NCBI GenBank assembly: GCA_023412915.1
Contig: JAEZRE010000019.1
Location: 1-64,000, forward strand
Direction of reading: 5' to 3'
DNA length: 64,000 bases
Source: Bacillota bacterium
Lineage (GTDB): Bacteria > Bacillota > Clostridia > Acetivibrionales > DTU013
This document shows, one piece after another, positions 26,066 through 34,224 of this stretch. The stretch's first letter is position 1. Each line of letters begins with the position of its first letter. The translations under genes and the position numbers were made by a program. The notes beneath the pieces are model-generated. The model did no database searches. It saw nothing but the letters and a program-made list of their open reading frames with translations, and was not told the origin of the DNA.

Positions 26066-26584
26066 ATGAAAAACATCTATTTTTATGATACCTTGGTAGG
26101 AAAGGTCGGTATCGCGGATAACGGGGAAGCGATCACCGATTTGATGTATGTGGGAGGCGATATGCCGCAAAATACTGACGCCGCTCCCGGTGTCACCGGC
26201 GGTGTTCAGGAACTGGTCAGGGATCTATACTCTGCAAACCTGAACGAGACTCCTCTCCTCCGGGAGGCTGCGAAACAGCTGAATGAATATCTCGCGGGAA
26301 AACGCAAGGTCTTCGACCTTCCATTGGACCCTGGGGGAACACAGTTTCAGAAGGCTGTTTGGAAAGCGCTGACCAGGATACCGTTTGGCGAGACAAGGAC
26401 TTACAAGAATATCGCGGAAAGCGTCGGCAATCCCAAAGCATGCAGAGCCGTGGGCATGGCGAACAATAAAAACCCCATTGCCATCCTTATCCCGTGTCAC
26501 CGCGTGATTGGCGCGGACGGAAAGCTAGTCGGCTACGCCGGGGGATTGGATATAAAGAAGAAGCTGTTGGAATTGGAGAAATAA
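26066..26584 (+). CDS. ogt: Methylated-DNA--protein-cysteine S-methyltransferase
   Basis: This 172-residue suicide repair protein moves alkyl groups from O6-alkylguanine to its own Cys144 in IPCHRVIG. The helix-turn-helix (IPFGETRTYKNIAESVGNPKACRAVGMANNKNP) with the conserved Arg finger is present. GGGAGG precedes the ATG. The next gene, a DNA alkylation repair glycosylase, starts 4 bases after its stop, so the pair repairs alkylation damage by two routes. Confidence 0.94.
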   Translation: MKNIYFYDTLVGKVGIADNGEAITDLMYVGGDMPQNTDAAPGVTGGVQELVRDLYSANLNETPLLREAAKQLNEYLAGKRKVFDLPLDPGGTQFQKAVWKALTRIPFGETRTYKNIAESVGNPKACRAVGMANNKNPIAILIPCHRVIGADGKLVGYAGGLDIKKKLLELEK

Positions 26585-26588
26585 ACGC

Positions 26589-27410
26589 ATGGCAACCAAA
26601 AGCATAGCAACCCAAAGTATGGCAAACAAAAGCGCAGCAAACATAAGCGCAGCAACCGACAGCACAGATAATAGTATTAAGCCTGAAAATGCCGGTGCTG
26701 TAGAAGCGATCAAACAGAAACTCCGTAGCCTTGCCGATGAAAAGTACAGGAAATTCAGCGCCGGATTAGTACCGGGGGCCGATAACATGCTCGGAGTATG
26801 TCTGCCTGAGCTGCGCAAGCTGGGAAAAGAGCTGGCGAAAGAGAATTGGCAGGCATATCTGACCGATGCGGACGATGAGTATTACGAAGAGACGATGCTT
26901 CAGGGCATATTGATCGGATTGGTCAAGACGGATGTCGAAGAAAGGTTTCGCCTGATAGCCGGTTTCATTCCTAAAATCAACAACTGGGCGATATGTGACA
27001 GTTTTTCCGCTGGCCTTGTCTTCGTAAAAAAGAATAAGCAGCGCGTCTGGGACTTCATTAAGACTTATTTCGATTCCGACAGGGAGTTCGAACTGCGTTT
27101 CGTTTCTGTAATGCTTATGGATTACTTTATCGACGGTGAACATATCGATGACGTATTAAAATTGCTCGACGGGATCAGGCACGAAGGGTATTACGTCAAA
27201 ATGGCCGTAGCCTGGGCGCTGTCTGTATGCTTTGTCAAATTCCCTGAAAAGACGATGGAGTATCTGAAAAATAGCTCTCTGGACGATTTTACGTATAATA
27301 AGGCTCTGCAGAAGATAATAGAATCGAACAGGGTGGATGGCGATACAAAAGACCTCATACGGAGAATGAAGCGGAAGAATATCCAGGGCGCCTTCCCCAA
27401 GCTGGATTGA
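26589..27410 (+). CDS. AlkD-type DNA alkylation repair protein
   Basis: A 273-residue HEAT-like repeat DNA glycosylase that removes N3- and N7-alkylated bases. The core begins at about residue 40 (IKQKLRSLADEKYRKFSAGLVPGADNMLGVCLPELRKLGKELAK) and shows the family's NNWAICDSFS and WDF motifs. The first ~35 residues are a low-complexity tail (ATKSIATQSMANKSAANISA) encoded by a 15-bp DNA repeat and absent from the family core. GGAG lies 11 bases before the ATG. Co-transcribed with ogt. Confidence 0.88.
   Translation: MATKSIATQSMANKSAANISAATDSTDNSIKPENAGAVEAIKQKLRSLADEKYRKFSAGLVPGADNMLGVCLPELRKLGKELAKENWQAYLTDADDEYYEETMLQGILIGLVKTDVEERFRLIAGFIPKINNWAICDSFSAGLVFVKKNKQRVWDFIKTYFDSDREFELRFVSVMLMDYFIDGEHIDDVLKLLDGIRHEGYYVKMAVAWALSVCFVKFPEKTMEYLKNSSLDDFTYNKALQKIIESNRVDGDTKDLIRRMKRKNIQGAFPKLD
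26592..26666 (+). repeat. 15-bp coding tandem repeat, five copies
   Basis: Five consecutive 15-bp units, the first being GCAACCAAAAGCATA, encode the pentapeptide repeat ATKSI / ATQSM / ANKSA / ANISA / ATDST at the start of the AlkD-like protein. A change in copy number keeps the frame, so length variation is expected between strains. Confidence 0.85.
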
Positions 27411-27513
27411 ATGCTGGAAAAAAGAGCACAATAGTATCGAATAAACCCGGGTCTGAATAGGGAATAGAGTAAAGAAACAGCAACTTTACCGGGTAACAGC
27501 AATCGGAAGATTT

Positions 27514-27833
27514 ATGGAGAAAATCAGTAAACCCCAGCTTTTCTGCATCACTATGATGGGGCAGATAGGCAGTATCAACCTTTGGGCGCTTGGAATAAAA
27601 GCCGGACAGGACGCCTGGATTGTAATTCTGTTTTCCATGCTTATTTCACTTGGTTTCATCTGGGTTTACACCTCACTGCACAGGAATTATTCGAGCGACA
27701 ATTTTGCGGGTCTCTCCGTTGTGTTTCTGAGCAAGGTTATTGGCTTTCCCTGGCGTTTGGAATCGATGTCGATGTGCTCAAGGCGCATGTGGACTTCCCA
27801 CACGATCTTCTATTAATTGTGCCTTTGATATAG
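27514..27833 (+). pseudogene. Broken GerAB-type spore germination permease gene
   Basis: About 75 residues (MEKISKPQLFCITMMGQIGSINLWALGIKAG...LSKVIGFP) look like the N-terminus of a GerAB/GerKB germinant-receptor permease. The frame shifts near 27750; a shifted frame continues for about 28 residues (LAFGIDVDVLKAH...LIVPL) to a stop at 27833. Complete proteins have about 360 residues and ten membrane segments. No gerA or gerC partner is adjacent. It is a relic or a truncated gene. Confidence 0.65.
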
Positions 27834-27869
27834 AATATACCGATAATTTGATTTTTTTTATAATTCTCA

Positions 27870-27903
27870 TTGACAAAGTTAGAGTGTTCGATTACTATAG
27901 AAC
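27870..27903 (+). promoter_or_regulatory. Promoter and operator of the ArsR-type regulator
   Basis: TTGACA (27870-27875) and TACTAT (27893-27898) are 17 bases apart. GTTC-10-GAAC (27886-27903), an imperfect palindrome, overlaps the -10 box. The predicted transcript would start almost on the ATG at 27905. Confidence 0.7.
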
Positions 27904-27904
27904 T

Positions 27905-28216
27905 ATGACTAATACAAATATTGATTTGGTAAAAATATTTAAAGCGCTCTCGTGCGACCAAAGGCTCTATTTATTCAAGAACCTTTACAAGTGGTACGAG
28001 GAAAGCAATAGCGAGGACGGTGCGTACACGATTGACGGCGTCGACAGATGCTTCACCAAGGCGTGCTGCTGTATGGATCTTTCGCGCTCTACGATTTCGC
28101 ATCATTTAAAGGAACTCCAGAATGCGGGCTTGATCAGCTTTACGAGAAATGGTCAGAGTTACACGTGCAAAATCAATCCGGAGGCTGTGCAGGCGGTTAG
28201 GGACTTTTTAAAATGA
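27905..28216 (+). CDS. ArsR-family regulator with Cys cluster
   Basis: A 103-residue winged-helix protein (IFKALSCDQRLYLFKNLY...LSRSTISHHLKELQNAGLISFTRNGQSYTCKINPEAV). Cys17, Cys49 and C54-C55-C56 (KACCCMDLS) lie at or next to the site where classical ArsR repressors hold metals in ELCVCDL, so thiophilic metal or thiol-redox sensing is plausible. No ribosome site precedes the ATG. Its operator-like motif recurs twice before the gsh genes, suggesting it controls glutathione synthesis. Confidence 0.82.
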   Translation: MTNTNIDLVKIFKALSCDQRLYLFKNLYKWYEESNSEDGAYTIDGVDRCFTKACCCMDLSRSTISHHLKELQNAGLISFTRNGQSYTCKINPEAVQAVRDFLK

Positions 28217-28233
28217 TTTTTTATGTCCAAATA

Positions 28234-28292
28234 GTTCGATAGTTATAGAATAATAGTATGTTTGCGGCTTTTTTGTTCGATAGTTGTGAAAT
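28234..28292 (+). promoter_or_regulatory. Two further ArsR operator copies before the gsh operon
   Basis: GTTCGATAGTTATAGAAT (28234-28251) and GTTCGATAGTTGTGAAAT (28275-28292) repeat the motif found at the ArsR promoter (GTTCGATTACTATAGAAC). They lie between the regulator gene and the gshA start at 28317. Confidence 0.7.
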
Positions 28293-28316
28293 AATGATAC
28301 AAGCAGGGAGTTGACT

Positions 28317-30002
28317 ATGAAAATGGATTTTTATGAGGTTATAAAGCATTTTCCTAAAGGCAGGGGAGAGCTCTTGCTGGACGGAAAATGGGGACTGGAG
28401 CGGGAAGCACAGAGAACAACTCTTGAAGGGGAGCTTGCTTTGACGCCTCATCCCGCCGCCTTCGGGAACAAGCTCGAAAATCCCTATATAACCACGGACT
28501 TTTCGGAAAGTCAGGTCGAGCTAATCACGCCTCCTTTTGGAAAAATCGAGCAGGTACACGGGTATCTGCTATGGCTCCAGGAATATGCAGAGAAAGCGCT
28601 GCGGAATGAGCTGCTCTGGCCGCTTAGCATGCCGCCCAGGCTGCCTGACGAAGAGGACATCCCGATCTCTGTGTTCGACGGTTCGGCCGAAGGGAGGGAG
28701 AAGGAGATATACCGGAAAGGCCTTGCGCTCAGATACGGTAAGAAAATGCAGATGATCTCGGGCATACATTTCAATTTCTCATTCGGTGAAAGGCTGCTGG
28801 AGCACCTGTACCGGTTATACGGCGGTGGGGAGGACAGAAGGTCTTTCACGGACAGTCTGTATTTCTCGGCGGCAAGGAATTTTTTGAGGTATCGCTGGCT
28901 GTTGATCTACCTGTTCGGGGCATCACCGGGTATGGACCCCACATTTTACTCAGTCATTGACGACGAACTGGAGATAGTATCGCGCTGCTGTCCCGAATGC
29001 TGCAGTCCTGCGGAGGGCATCGAAGAGCACGCCGCCTCGCTTCGCGTCAGCCGTTTCGGATATTCGGACTCGGTACGGGGCAGGAACAGCGTTTCATATA
29101 ATGGTCTTAAAGACTACATTACGGGAATAAGAAGGCTGATGGCTACCAAAAGTAGAGCGTTCACAAGGCTCGGAATATTTAGCGACGGGGAACAGGTCCA
29201 GCTGAACGGGAATGTACTGCAGAAGGAAAGCGAGTTCTATTCGCCCATAAGGCTCAAGCAGAGGACCGGAAAAGGCCAAAGCCAGCTGGACGCGCTGGAA
29301 CTGAACGGCGTTGGATATGGGGAAGTCAGGATAGTCGATGTCGACCCGTTCGAGAAAACGGGGATAAGCCTTCAACAAATGCGTTTCCTGCAGCTCTTCA
29401 TGCTGTTCTGCCTGCTTGAAAAAAGCTCTCCCATAAGCCCTTCCGAGCTTGACAGGATTAACGCGAATCACCATCTCGCGGCGCTGTCGGGCCGTAAAAA
29501 CAAGCTTCAGCTTTATGGATATGAAGGCGGGCGGATTCCGCTAAAGGAGTGGAGCCTTTCGATTCTGGAAAAGCTCATGAGGCTCGCGGAGCTGGTCGAT
29601 ATTGGCGAAACCGAGGGAGACGGCGAGACACGCGGCGATAGGGCTGTAACCGGAGGGAACGGTGAGAATTACGGTGCTATTGCCGTAACCGCTATCGCTG
29701 GCGAAACCGGCGTATATGCCGATTGTATCAGGAAGGAAATTAAAAAGACGCTCTATCCCTCGCTGCTGCCGTCTGCCAGGATCCGCAGGGAAATGGCCAT
29801 GCGCGGTGAAAGCTTTCTGGATTTCGGTATACGTAAGGCTATTGAACATAGATACAGGGATACGGACGCGCGGGTAGCGGTATCGGATGGGGCCGAAGCC
29901 CGAACTGTCGCAGTATCGTGGCCTTTTCCGGACGGCTCTCTGTCGGCGCCTGTATCCGCCGCAAAGTCAAGTGTGACATATAACGATTCATTGGAGGTAT
30001 GA
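28317..30002 (+). CDS. gshA: Glutamate--cysteine ligase, separate GshA part of a GshF-type pair
   Basis: A 561-residue enzyme that should make gamma-glutamylcysteine from Glu, Cys and ATP, the first step of glutathione synthesis. It matches the N-terminal ligase part of bifunctional GshF (GKWGLEREAQRTTLEGELALTPHP...ITTDFSESQVELITPP...SGIHFNFSF). An insert of about 40 residues near 430-470 (EGDGETRGDRAVTGGNGENYGAIAVTAIAGETG) is low-complexity and repeat-like. ATG 28317 is 6 bases after GGGAG. Its stop overlaps the next gene region, so the two halves are coupled. Confidence 0.88.
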   Translation: MKMDFYEVIKHFPKGRGELLLDGKWGLEREAQRTTLEGELALTPHPAAFGNKLENPYITTDFSESQVELITPPFGKIEQVHGYLLWLQEYAEKALRNELLWPLSMPPRLPDEEDIPISVFDGSAEGREKEIYRKGLALRYGKKMQMISGIHFNFSFGERLLEHLYRLYGGGEDRRSFTDSLYFSAARNFLRYRWLLIYLFGASPGMDPTFYSVIDDELEIVSRCCPECCSPAEGIEEHAASLRVSRFGYSDSVRGRNSVSYNGLKDYITGIRRLMATKSRAFTRLGIFSDGEQVQLNGNVLQKESEFYSPIRLKQRTGKGQSQLDALELNGVGYGEVRIVDVDPFEKTGISLQQMRFLQLFMLFCLLEKSSPISPSELDRINANHHLAALSGRKNKLQLYGYEGGRIPLKEWSLSILEKLMRLAELVDIGETEGDGETRGDRAVTGGNGENYGAIAVTAIAGETGVYADCIRKEIKKTLYPSLLPSARIRREMAMRGESFLDFGIRKAIEHRYRDTDARVAVSDGAEARTVAVSWPFPDGSLSAPVSAAKSSVTYNDSLEV

Positions 30003-30004
30003 TT

Positions 30005-30994
30005 ATGGAGAATTTTGAGTACACCGGTCTGGAGCTTTCCACCCAGATCGTTATCAAAGAGGCATTACGGAGAGGAATCGAGGTCGATATACTGGACGCC
30101 GGCGATAATTTCATCAGGCTGCGTAAAAACGGCAGGACCGAATATGTAAAGCAGGCTACAAGGACTTCAGCCGACACTTATATAGCCCCGCTCATCATGG
30201 AGAATAAAGAGGTCACGAAAATCGTACTCCGGGAAAGCGGTATAAATGTTCCGGACGGTGTAACGGTAAGGTCGGAAGATGAGGCGCTGTCCGCATTAGA
30301 AGATTTTAGACACAAGGATATCGTTGTGAAGCCCAAATCGACCAATTTCGGAAAGGGAGTCGTCATACTCAAGAAGCCCTTCGGAGAGAGTGATTTTCTG
30401 GGAGCTGTGAAACAGGCGTTGGGCTATGATGAATACGTGCTGCTTGAGGAATTCGTGCCAGGCAGGGAATTCAGGTTTCTGGTCATAGGAGATGAAGTGG
30501 CGGCGATACTTCACCGTGTTCCGGCAAATGTCACAGGCGACGGCGTACATACGATCGAAGAGCTTGTGGGCGAAAAGAACAAGGATCCCCTGAGAGGAAA
30601 GGGGTACGTGACCCCTCTCGAAAAAATAAGACTCGGTGAGGTCGAGAGGGAATACCTGACATTCCAGGGCAGGGATTTCAGTTATGTGCCCGGGGAAAAT
30701 GAGACCGTCTATCTGAGGGAGAATTCGAATATAAGTACGGGCGGCGACAGTATCGACTATACGGACGAAATACGTGACGAGTATAAACAGATCGCAGTTA
30801 AAGCCGCAAAGGCGATCGGGGCGAGGATATGCGGGGCTGATATCATAATCCGCGATATCCTTGAGAAACCGGACGGCGCCAACCACAGCATAATAGAGCT
30901 CAACTTCAACCCCGCGCTGCACATACACGATTTTCCCTACCACGGCAAAAACAGGCATGTGGAGGGAAAGGTGCTGGAGCTGCTGGGGTTCTGA
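30005..30994 (+). CDS. ATP-grasp glutathione synthetase, separate C-terminal GshF half
   Basis: A 329-residue ATP-grasp ligase matching the C-terminal half of GshF, which joins gamma-Glu-Cys and Gly. Visible motifs are KPKSTNFGKGVVI (ATP loop), VLLEEFVPGREFRFLVIGDEVAAILHRVPANVTGDG, NISTGGDSID and IIELNFNPALHIHDFPYHG. ATG 30005 is 7 bases after GGAGG; an ATG at 29999 is too close. In most Firmicutes the two activities are fused in one ~750-residue chain; here they are two overlapping genes. Confidence 0.87.
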   Translation: MENFEYTGLELSTQIVIKEALRRGIEVDILDAGDNFIRLRKNGRTEYVKQATRTSADTYIAPLIMENKEVTKIVLRESGINVPDGVTVRSEDEALSALEDFRHKDIVVKPKSTNFGKGVVILKKPFGESDFLGAVKQALGYDEYVLLEEFVPGREFRFLVIGDEVAAILHRVPANVTGDGVHTIEELVGEKNKDPLRGKGYVTPLEKIRLGEVEREYLTFQGRDFSYVPGENETVYLRENSNISTGGDSIDYTDEIRDEYKQIAVKAAKAIGARICGADIIIRDILEKPDGANHSIIELNFNPALHIHDFPYHGKNRHVEGKVLELLGF

Positions 30995-31058
30995 AAGACT
31001 TTCGGGTTCTGTAATGAATGAGTTATGGCGTAATAAGTAAGGAAGGGTGTTTTTATAA

Positions 31059-31664
31059 ATGTCAACGGCAGATATATTACGGCTGCCCTATTTTTCAAGG
31101 GTCTTGAAAGCTTTTTTAGAGATAGGCTACCTTTATTATGATTTTCTATTCGCATATAGAAAGGACCCCGCGCTGCGCGGAAAGCTCTTCGTCATACCCG
31201 AACTGTTGACTTATGCGGGGCTTTGGGCGATTACCCTTCACAGGCTTGCGCATTTTATCCGCGCTCTCGGCGTTCCGTTCTTCCCGAGACTGATCTCGCA
31301 GATATCGAGACTGCTCACGGGCATCGAGATCCATCCCGGCGCAAGCATAGGAAAGGGGTTTTTTATAGATCACGGAAGCGGCGTGGTTATCGGCGAAACG
31401 TCGGAAATCGGGGAGAATGTACTTGTATACCATCAGGTGACGCTCGGAAATGCAAACCCTTCCTCCTCGGGCAAGCGCCATCCCACCATAGGCAGCAATG
31501 TCGTTATAGGAGCGGGAGCAAAGCTGCTCGGTCCGGTCTTGGTCGGAGATTTTTCGGTGATCGGCGCCGGTACCATAGTTACGAAAGACATACCGACGCA
31601 TTCGGTAGTTGTCGGCAATCCGGGAAAGGTCATAAAGCGGTTCGGGCTCAGGATAGTATCATAG
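31059..31664 (+). CDS. cysE: Serine O-acetyltransferase
   Basis: A 201-residue hexapeptide-repeat enzyme making O-acetylserine, the cysteine precursor. The N-terminal helices and left-handed beta-helix (IEIHPGASIGKGFFIDHGSGVVIGETSEIGENVLVYHQVTLGN) with the catalytic H/D pair are clear, and the C-terminus GNPGKVIKRF is typical. As third gene after gshA/gshB and before a terminator it supplies cysteine to glutathione synthesis. Confidence 0.93.
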   Translation: MSTADILRLPYFSRVLKAFLEIGYLYYDFLFAYRKDPALRGKLFVIPELLTYAGLWAITLHRLAHFIRALGVPFFPRLISQISRLLTGIEIHPGASIGKGFFIDHGSGVVIGETSEIGENVLVYHQVTLGNANPSSSGKRHPTIGSNVVIGAGAKLLGPVLVGDFSVIGAGTIVTKDIPTHSVVVGNPGKVIKRFGLRIVS

Positions 31665-31818
31665 ATAGATACGGACAGGCGCCGGCTGGCGACTCCGCAT
31701 GAGTCTGGTACGCCAGCGCCTGGCGTGCCAGCGGATGAATGATCCTGGGCCAGACACACCAAAGACCGTTGTACCTGCGCTTTTACAATAATGGAAATGC
31801 GGTAAAGTTCAGTTAAAG

Positions 31819-31847
31819 CACGGACACTTGATTTGTCCGTGTTTTTT
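31819..31847 (+). terminator. Terminator of the gsh-cysE operon
   Basis: CACGGACA and TGTCCGTG form an 8-bp stem followed by TTTTTT. The 150 bp between cysE and this hairpin hold only CCAGCGCCTGGCG-type short repeats. Confidence 0.9.
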
Positions 31848-31946
31848 ATTGCCCTGAAAAACCTGCCGGATGCGAGCTTATTTTGGTATAAGCTGTCATA
31901 TTCGGGTGAAAATAAACCTGTTGCAAGAACCGGGGAGGTGAAACGA

Positions 31947-32153
31947 GTGGAGCCAAAAGACCTTACACTCCATGAAACCATGGAGATACATGAAATTCTG
32001 AACTTTAAGACTATATGCATGACAATGTCCAAGCTTGCGCAGGGGGTGGTATTTGACCAGGAGCTGAAAAAGCTTCTGGGTCAGGATACCCAGCAGTCCA
32101 TAAAGGATGTTGAAACGCTCCAGGGGCTGCTTGTCAAGACACAGCCGCATTAG
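31947..32153 (+). CDS. Short CotF-like spore coat protein (first of pair A)
   Basis: 68 residues (EPKDLTLHETMEIHEILNFKTICMTMSKLAQGVVFDQELKKLLGQDTQQSIKDVETLQ). It resembles the short helical partner proteins encoded next to CotF genes, with a His-x-x-x-x-His ferritin-like pattern. The GTG start follows GGGGAGG; the ORF upstream of it runs through a terminator and is not coding. Co-transcribed with the CotF gene 23 bp downstream. Confidence 0.8.
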   Translation: MEPKDLTLHETMEIHEILNFKTICMTMSKLAQGVVFDQELKKLLGQDTQQSIKDVETLQGLLVKTQPH

Positions 32154-32176
32154 TGCATTAAATGGAGGAGAGGCAA

Positions 32177-32581
32177 ATGAACTTTGAGAAAAAGCCAATA
32201 AACGAAATAAAGAAACCGATGAACAATGATTACCTCGAGATCAAAAATTCGGACGGGATGCCCGCCATGGTAGATTCGACAGTCGCCTTGAGCTTTATGC
32301 TGAACGTAAAAAGCGGTATAAGAAATTGCGCGATAGCGCTTACCGAAATCGAGGACCAGCAGGCGAGGGACGCCATAAAAGGGATGCTCGACAGGGGCAT
32401 CGATATGCATACGTGGATTTCGGAGCTCATGATGACCAAGGGCTGGTTCTACCCGTATGAAGTAAAGGAACAGTTCGGGATCGACCAAATGGCAGCTCAG
32501 GCTGCCGTACAGATAGCGAACCTGGAGCTTTTCCCGGGCGATACGAGCAGGCTCGGCGTGTTTGCTACGCCTAACTATTGA
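32177..32581 (+). CDS. CotF-family spore coat protein (second of pair A)
   Basis: 134 residues matching the Coat_F domain (STVALSFMLNVKSGIRNCAIALTEIEDQQARDAIKGMLDRGIDMHTWISELMMTKGWFYPYE), an all-helical coat component of the spore. The ATG at 32177 is set by GGAGGAGAGG, which lies inside the longer frame. It lies 15 bp before the alcohol dehydrogenase gene, so all three may form one transcript. Confidence 0.87.
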   Translation: MNFEKKPINEIKKPMNNDYLEIKNSDGMPAMVDSTVALSFMLNVKSGIRNCAIALTEIEDQQARDAIKGMLDRGIDMHTWISELMMTKGWFYPYEVKEQFGIDQMAAQAAVQIANLELFPGDTSRLGVFATPNY

Positions 32582-32596
32582 TCAGGAGGCATAATA

Positions 32597-33742
32597 ATGA
32601 GAGCTGTAACATTTCAGGGAATAAAAAATGTAGAAGTAAAGAATGTTGCCGATCCGACAATACATAAGCCGGACGATATCATCGTAAAGATCACGACAAC
32701 AGCCATATGCGGCTCGGATCTGCATCTGATACACGACATGATCCCAAACCTTCCGAAGGATTACATAATCGGGCATGAGCCGATGGGAATCGTCGAGGAA
32801 GCCGGGCCAGATGTAACGAAAGTAAAAAAAGGCGATAGAGTCATCATTCCGTTCAATGTGAGCTGCGGCGAGTGCTATTATTGCAAGCACGATCTCACGA
32901 GCCAATGCGACAATTCCAATCCTCACGGCGGAATGGGCGGGTTTTTCGGCTACTCCGAAACGACCGGCGGTTATCCGGGCGGGCAGGCGGAATATATGAG
33001 AGTCCCCTACGGAAACTTTACGCCGTTCAAGATCCCGGAAAACAGCGAGATCGAAGACGAAAAGCTCGTGCTGCTGGCAGACGTCATGGGAACGGCATAT
33101 TGGAGCGTGGAAAACTCGGGCGTGAAAAACGGAGACACTGTGGTCGTTCTGGGCTGCGGACCCGTCGGGCTCTTGGCGCAAAAGTTCTGCTGGACTATGG
33201 GGGCAAAGCGCGTCATAGCCGTGGACTATATGGATTATCGGCTCGAACACGCCAGAAAGTACAATAATGTGGAAACCGTAAACTTTGAGGAGCACCAGAA
33301 TACCGGAGAATACCTCAAGGAAATTACGCAGGGCGGCGCGGACGTAGTGATCGACTGCGTGGGCATGGATGGCAAGATGACGCCGATGGAATTCCTTGCG
33401 AGCGGGCTGAAGCTGCAGGGAGGAGCGCTCGGTGGAATGGTGATCGCGAGCCAGGCGGTCCGCAAGGGCGGCATGATCCAGGTGACCGGCGTTTATGGCG
33501 CCAGATACAACGGTTTTCCGCTCGGAGACCTGATGAACCGCAATATAAACCTCAGAATGGGACAGGCTCCGGTTATACCGTATATGCCGCGGCTGTACCA
33601 GATGCTCGCGGATAAAAAGGTCGATCCGGGCGATATCATAACTCACAATTTGACGCTCGAGGAGGCAAAGCACGGGTACGAGGTTTTCGACACCAAAACG
33701 GAGGGCTGCATAAAGGTAGTGATGCATCCGGGGCTGCATTGA
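32597..33742 (+). CDS. Zinc-dependent alcohol/formaldehyde dehydrogenase family
   Basis: A 381-residue medium-chain dehydrogenase. Catalytic zinc ligands C38, H60 and E61 (CGSDLH, GHEPMG) and the structural-zinc cysteines in CGECYYCKHDLTSQC are present. The NAD-binding motif GCGPVGLLAQ follows, and the Gly/Pro-rich insert FFGYSETTGGYPGGQAEYMRVP is typical of the glutathione-independent formaldehyde dehydrogenase group. GGAGGC precedes the ATG. Its place between two CotF gene pairs suggests expression during sporulation. Confidence 0.9.
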   Translation: MRAVTFQGIKNVEVKNVADPTIHKPDDIIVKITTTAICGSDLHLIHDMIPNLPKDYIIGHEPMGIVEEAGPDVTKVKKGDRVIIPFNVSCGECYYCKHDLTSQCDNSNPHGGMGGFFGYSETTGGYPGGQAEYMRVPYGNFTPFKIPENSEIEDEKLVLLADVMGTAYWSVENSGVKNGDTVVVLGCGPVGLLAQKFCWTMGAKRVIAVDYMDYRLEHARKYNNVETVNFEEHQNTGEYLKEITQGGADVVIDCVGMDGKMTPMEFLASGLKLQGGALGGMVIASQAVRKGGMIQVTGVYGARYNGFPLGDLMNRNINLRMGQAPVIPYMPRLYQMLADKKVDPGDIITHNLTLEEAKHGYEVFDTKTEGCIKVVMHPGLH

Positions 33743-33872
33743 GCAGGGTATTGTTATGAATTTTCAAGGATAAACAGCAGGGATGCCTGATTATTACAGA
33801 ATTATCCGGCAGGAGTTGCCGTAATTCATCGAGGGAATACCCGTTAAATAAAAACTTCAGGAGGTTGATATT

Positions 33873-34133
33873 ATGGAAAGGGCAAAGAGACTGGCGCCTC
33901 ATGAAAGCTTTGAGCTTCATGAGCTGCTGACCGTCAAAAATATATGCGCTACCAAATCGTCGGCAATGGCGAACCTCGTCAAGGATGAGGAACTTAAAGA
34001 TCTGATGCGGAATGATTTCGCCACATCACAGGAACACATCAGAGAACTCAGGGATCTTTTGAAAATGTCGGAGTTTACGGATGCTTCCGCTGTCCGGGAC
34101 GCGGGCGACGATCGCACGGGCGCTGTGCATTGA
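33873..34133 (+). CDS. Short CotF-like spore coat protein (first of pair B)
   Basis: 86 residues (RLAPHESFELHELLTVKNICATKSSAMANLVKDEELKDLMRNDFATSQEHIRELRDLL), clearly related to the short protein at 31947 (HE-EIHEIL/HELHELL, KxIC, KxxQxxI). AGGAGG precedes the ATG. It leads the second coat gene pair. Confidence 0.8.
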   Translation: MERAKRLAPHESFELHELLTVKNICATKSSAMANLVKDEELKDLMRNDFATSQEHIRELRDLLKMSEFTDASAVRDAGDDRTGAVH

Positions 34134-34224
34134 ATACTGTTGCATGGGATACTTAAATTAACGGAGTACGTTGTATAATCATACGCCGGCTCTTATTATA
34201 TCTATACGAAAAGAAGGAGACATT

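Noticed and set aside
32582..33739. Long open frame (385 codons) opposite the zinc dehydrogenase
   Set aside because: It is antisense to a clear dehydrogenase gene, and its His-rich, Val-rich composition is that of a codon-bias shadow.
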